The translations under genes were made by a program, and so were the position numbers. The notes beneath the pieces are model-generated. The model was given only the letters and a program-made list of their open reading frames with translations, did not search any database and was not told the origin of the DNA. DNA of 64,000 nucleotides from an uncultured Muribaculaceae bacterium (GTDB lineage: Bacteria > Bacteroidota > Bacteroidia > Bacteroidales > Muribaculaceae): positions 1 to 64,000 of the forward strand of contig CAJUMR010000012.1 of the NCBI GenBank assembly GCA_910587475.1, written 5' to 3'. Numbering within the stretch: position 1 is the stretch's first letter; each line of letters begins with the position of its first letter. Shown piece by piece: positions 61,907 to 64,000 of this stretch.

Positions 61907-63391
61907 TTAGAATTTATTGATAAGATAATCTCGTCCCAGAATTTCTTCACAAGTTTGTACAGCGGTCAGTGTTACACCACAAAAACCGTGCATATTTATA
62001 CTTTGACCTGTGAGAAGAAGATTCGGGAGCTTAGTACGCAAGGGGATAAATGGAATGGCATCATTGCAATCTTTGCGCAACCCACACATTGCACCGTGTC
62101 TCACTCCCGTAAAATCACGGATTGTCAGGGGCGTCGCCGAATCGATATATTCTATCGCGTCTCTTAGATTAGGATATATCTCTGAGAGTTTTTCTATTAC
62201 CAATTCTACCAGTTTATCTTTGAAAAGATAGTATTCCTTGCTTCTTGTGCCTTTGGTGCTTTTATCCCATTGCTCTACAACAGACCATTTCAAGGGAGCC
62301 ACGACATTAAGTGTTTCAGCGAACTTTCCCTGATTAACGACTGGAGGAGTCATATACATAAACCTCTCAATATCGGAACCAGATTCATCTTTCCATATCT
62401 TATCATAACCCTTCAGATAGAACCCGATACGATTGCTATATTCTATCTTATCATTCTTAAGCCTAAAATTTACAATGAAAGACGAAATCGAATCTTCTTT
62501 TACTGAAATAAATGACCTATAGGCGTTTGATAATAACCCGGGATTATCCAAAAGGGATTCTAGTTCATTGGTAGGAGAGGCTAATATGAAAGTGTCTCCT
62601 TTAATAATGTCGCCGCCATTCGTGAGAACGCTTACAACCTCTTTATTGACGGTATTTATCTTTACAATTTTGCTGTTGACAACAATTTTTCCGCCGTATC
62701 TCTTAATAACAGAAGTCAAAGCATCGGCAAGAGTCTCATAGCCACCGGCTATACGACATGCTCCATTAAGGAATATACTAGAAGTGGAAGAATGCAAAAA
62801 TGCCGGAGTTACGTTTACTTCACCTGCATAAAGAACATTCAATATACCCAACATTGCAGCCAGCCGAGTATCGTCGATATACTTTGAGATAAATTTATTT
62901 GCAGGAAGGTTGAAATCAACATTCCCGGCACTATTTAAGCCTTTGTCAGTCCGCAGATGGAACAAATCCATTTGATCCATCACCTCGTCCATTTTTTTTA
63001 AGTAATTCTGTAAATTATCCTTTTCTTCTGGAAATATCCTTGAAACAGATTCAACAAATTGTCTTCTGTTCAATGCAAATGTATGTGTTGTCTTTTCCTT
63101 GTCTACAAATATATCAATGTCGCTTGTGAAATCGAGATTCTGTATGTTCAGCATCTCGGTGACACCGAGATAATCAAAAATTCTCCTTATATTCTCACCT
63201 TCGTGCATACCGCCGAAGATGTGCATTCCTGTGTCAAAAATAGCATTGTCGCGGCGATAGCTTTGTAAACAGCCACCAACGCGCTGATTCTTTTCTACAA
63301 CAATGACATCAAGCCCCTCCTTTGCAAGAAGAGCGGCACATACAAGACCTCCGAGTCCGGCACCAATAATTATGACCTTTTGCTTAGACAT
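61907..63391 (-). CDS. Phytoene-desaturase-like NAD(P)/FAD oxidoreductase
   Basis: About 494 residues from ATG 63391 (an upstream TTG is less likely). The N-terminus has the FAD-binding KVIIIGAGLGGLVCAALLAKEGLDVIVVEKNQRVGG signature, split into dinucleotide motif and GG loop, and the C-terminus closes with LPNLLLTGQSINMHGFCGVTLTAVQT, as in CrtI/RetSat proteins. In polyene clusters such enzymes are expected to change desaturation of the acyl chain. It overlaps the acyltransferase gene by 8 bases. Confidence 0.85.
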   Translation of the reverse strand: MSKQKVIIIGAGLGGLVCAALLAKEGLDVIVVEKNQRVGGCLQSYRRDNAIFDTGMHIFGGMHEGENIRRIFDYLGVTEMLNIQNLDFTSDIDIFVDKEKTTHTFALNRRQFVESVSRIFPEEKDNLQNYLKKMDEVMDQMDLFHLRTDKGLNSAGNVDFNLPANKFISKYIDDTRLAAMLGILNVLYAGEVNVTPAFLHSSTSSIFLNGACRIAGGYETLADALTSVIKRYGGKIVVNSKIVKINTVNKEVVSVLTNGGDIIKGDTFILASPTNELESLLDNPGLLSNAYRSFISVKEDSISSFIVNFRLKNDKIEYSNRIGFYLKGYDKIWKDESGSDIERFMYMTPPVVNQGKFAETLNVVAPLKWSVVEQWDKSTKGTRSKEYYLFKDKLVELVIEKLSEIYPNLRDAIEYIDSATPLTIRDFTGVRHGAMCGLRKDCNDAIPFIPLRTKLPNLLLTGQSINMHGFCGVTLTAVQTCEEILGRDYLINKF

Positions 63392-64000
63392 TTCTTTCAA
63401 TCCTATTTTTCAGGTTATCATAAATGATTTGGTATTCTCCGCGTAGGTTTTTAGCCTGAGCACGCAGAGTTGTCCCCAATGCGGTCAAATCTTCTTGATT
63501 TATCCTTTTCCCTACTTGCAGCCAGATGGGCCACTTTTTAATAAGCCAGCCATGTTTCGGCATCACCTTACCTGTTCCATAAACAACAAGAGGTAATATA
63601 TCCAGATTCAGTGTGTCAGCAATATGGAATACACCTTTGTGGAAGCGGTTGATCTCTCCAGCTTCAGACCTTGTCCCCTCAGGAAAAACGGAGATGGAAT
63701 ATCCTCTGTCAATCAATTCTTTTAACTTAGGCATAAGGTTCTCCAGCCCCATTGAAACTGGATAGTATTCTGCACAGCGGACAATGGCTCCAAAAATCGG
63801 GTTCTTCCAAACCCAATCGTTTGTCAGAAAAATTATCTTATTAGTTTGGCTTAGCTGCACCATTAAGTCTAATTGGCTCTGATGGTTGCATATTATCAAA
63901 GCCGGCTTTTTGAAATCTTCGCCGAATTGATTATCAACACTGACTTTAGAACCGAATAAACCGAGCAACTTAACAACTGTCTTGCTGAATTTTGTCACAA
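63384..64000 (-). CDS. Lysophospholipid-type acyltransferase (start outside window)
   Basis: At least 204 residues. PlsC motifs NHQSQLD (near residue 38) and FPEGTR (near 103) are present, with LDILPLVVYGTGKVMP typical of the polyene-cluster acyltransferases. The frame is open to the right edge; the GTG at 63998 is a possible but unproven start, so it is marked as 5'-partial and may be the C-terminal half of a larger protein. It would acylate the cluster's lipid or a glycerol backbone. It leads the visible operon. Confidence 0.82.
   Translation of the reverse strand, partial: VTKFSKTVVKLLGLFGSKVSVDNQFGEDFKKPALIICNHQSQLDLMVQLSQTNKIIFLTNDWVWKNPIFGAIVRCAEYYPVSMGLENLMPKLKELIDRGYSISVFPEGTRSEAGEINRFHKGVFHIADTLNLDILPLVVYGTGKVMPKHGWLIKKWPIWLQVGKRINQEDLTALGTTLRAQAKNLRGEYQIIYDNLKNRIERNV

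Noticed and set aside
1..64000. CRISPR arrays, tRNA genes, 16S/23S rRNA and insertion sequences
   Set aside because: No regularly spaced repeats, cloverleaf-like stretches, rRNA signatures or transposase frames were seen when reading the intergenic regions and frames.

Overview
The window reads as chromosomal DNA of a Bacteroidales bacterium, most likely Muribaculaceae. Evidence: promoters of the Bacteroidetes form (TTTG or TTG, 19-20 bp, TAnnTTTG) in front of many genes; a fused lpxC/fabZ; families typical of the phylum (DUF3943, DUF6155-like, 6-bladed beta-propeller lipoprotein, CvfB-type S1 protein, Cbp1-like coiled-coil lipoprotein); and a secreted protein with a type-IX-like C-terminal tail. 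Genus cannot be settled from the sequence. No tRNA, 5S/16S/23S rRNA, CRISPR array or insertion sequence was seen; the one clear RNA gene is RNase P RNA.

Layout. 1-2886: end of clpC, plsC and a small lipoprotein. 2998-6582: tight operon of a GH-like lipoprotein, a family 2 glycosyltransferase, a phosphoribosyltransferase and a HAD phosphatase. 6589-9124 (minus): ftsE and an ABC-F ATPase. 9212-15271: heavy-metal RND efflux operon led by a His/Cys-rich exported protein. 15302-17443: htpG behind a perfect 18-bp inverted repeat that contains a sigma-54-like site. 17629-21294: exported esterase and two convergent MFS exporters. 21465-24285 (minus): DUF362 protein and TonB receptor, translationally coupled. 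24458-30730: DUF6155-like gene, tyrosine recombinase, AT-richer envelope genes (minus), a candidate small RNA and a DUF2130 nuclease-like protein. 30850-34471 (minus): dacB, conserved hypothetical, rsmI, coiled-coil lipoprotein. 34704-42978: glnS, TPR protein, orphan beta-propeller, MBL hydrolase and rsmG (minus), cvfB-like, secreted protein. 43168-45279: multidomain GH43 enzyme. 45414-49081: lpxD, lpxC/fabZ, lpxA, rnpB (lipid A start). 49116-54005: DUF695, secreted ADP-ribosylglycohydrolase-like lipoprotein, and ilvA and a short malic enzyme fired from a divergent promoter.

54149-64000 (minus) is visibly AT-richer and holds seven packed genes: acyltransferase (cut by the window edge), phytoene-desaturase-like FAD oxidoreductase, exported esterase, a 1190-residue MMPL transporter/acyltransferase/methyltransferase fusion, a second exported esterase, an acyl carrier protein and an acyl-AMP ligase. 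This looks like the distal part of an aryl-polyene/flexirubin-type lipid cluster; ketosynthases, if present, lie beyond the right edge. It is the most interesting specialised locus here, followed by the htpG control region, the glycosyltransferase-PRTase-HAD operon and the candidate sRNA. All function calls come from reading motifs and family resemblance; no database search was run.
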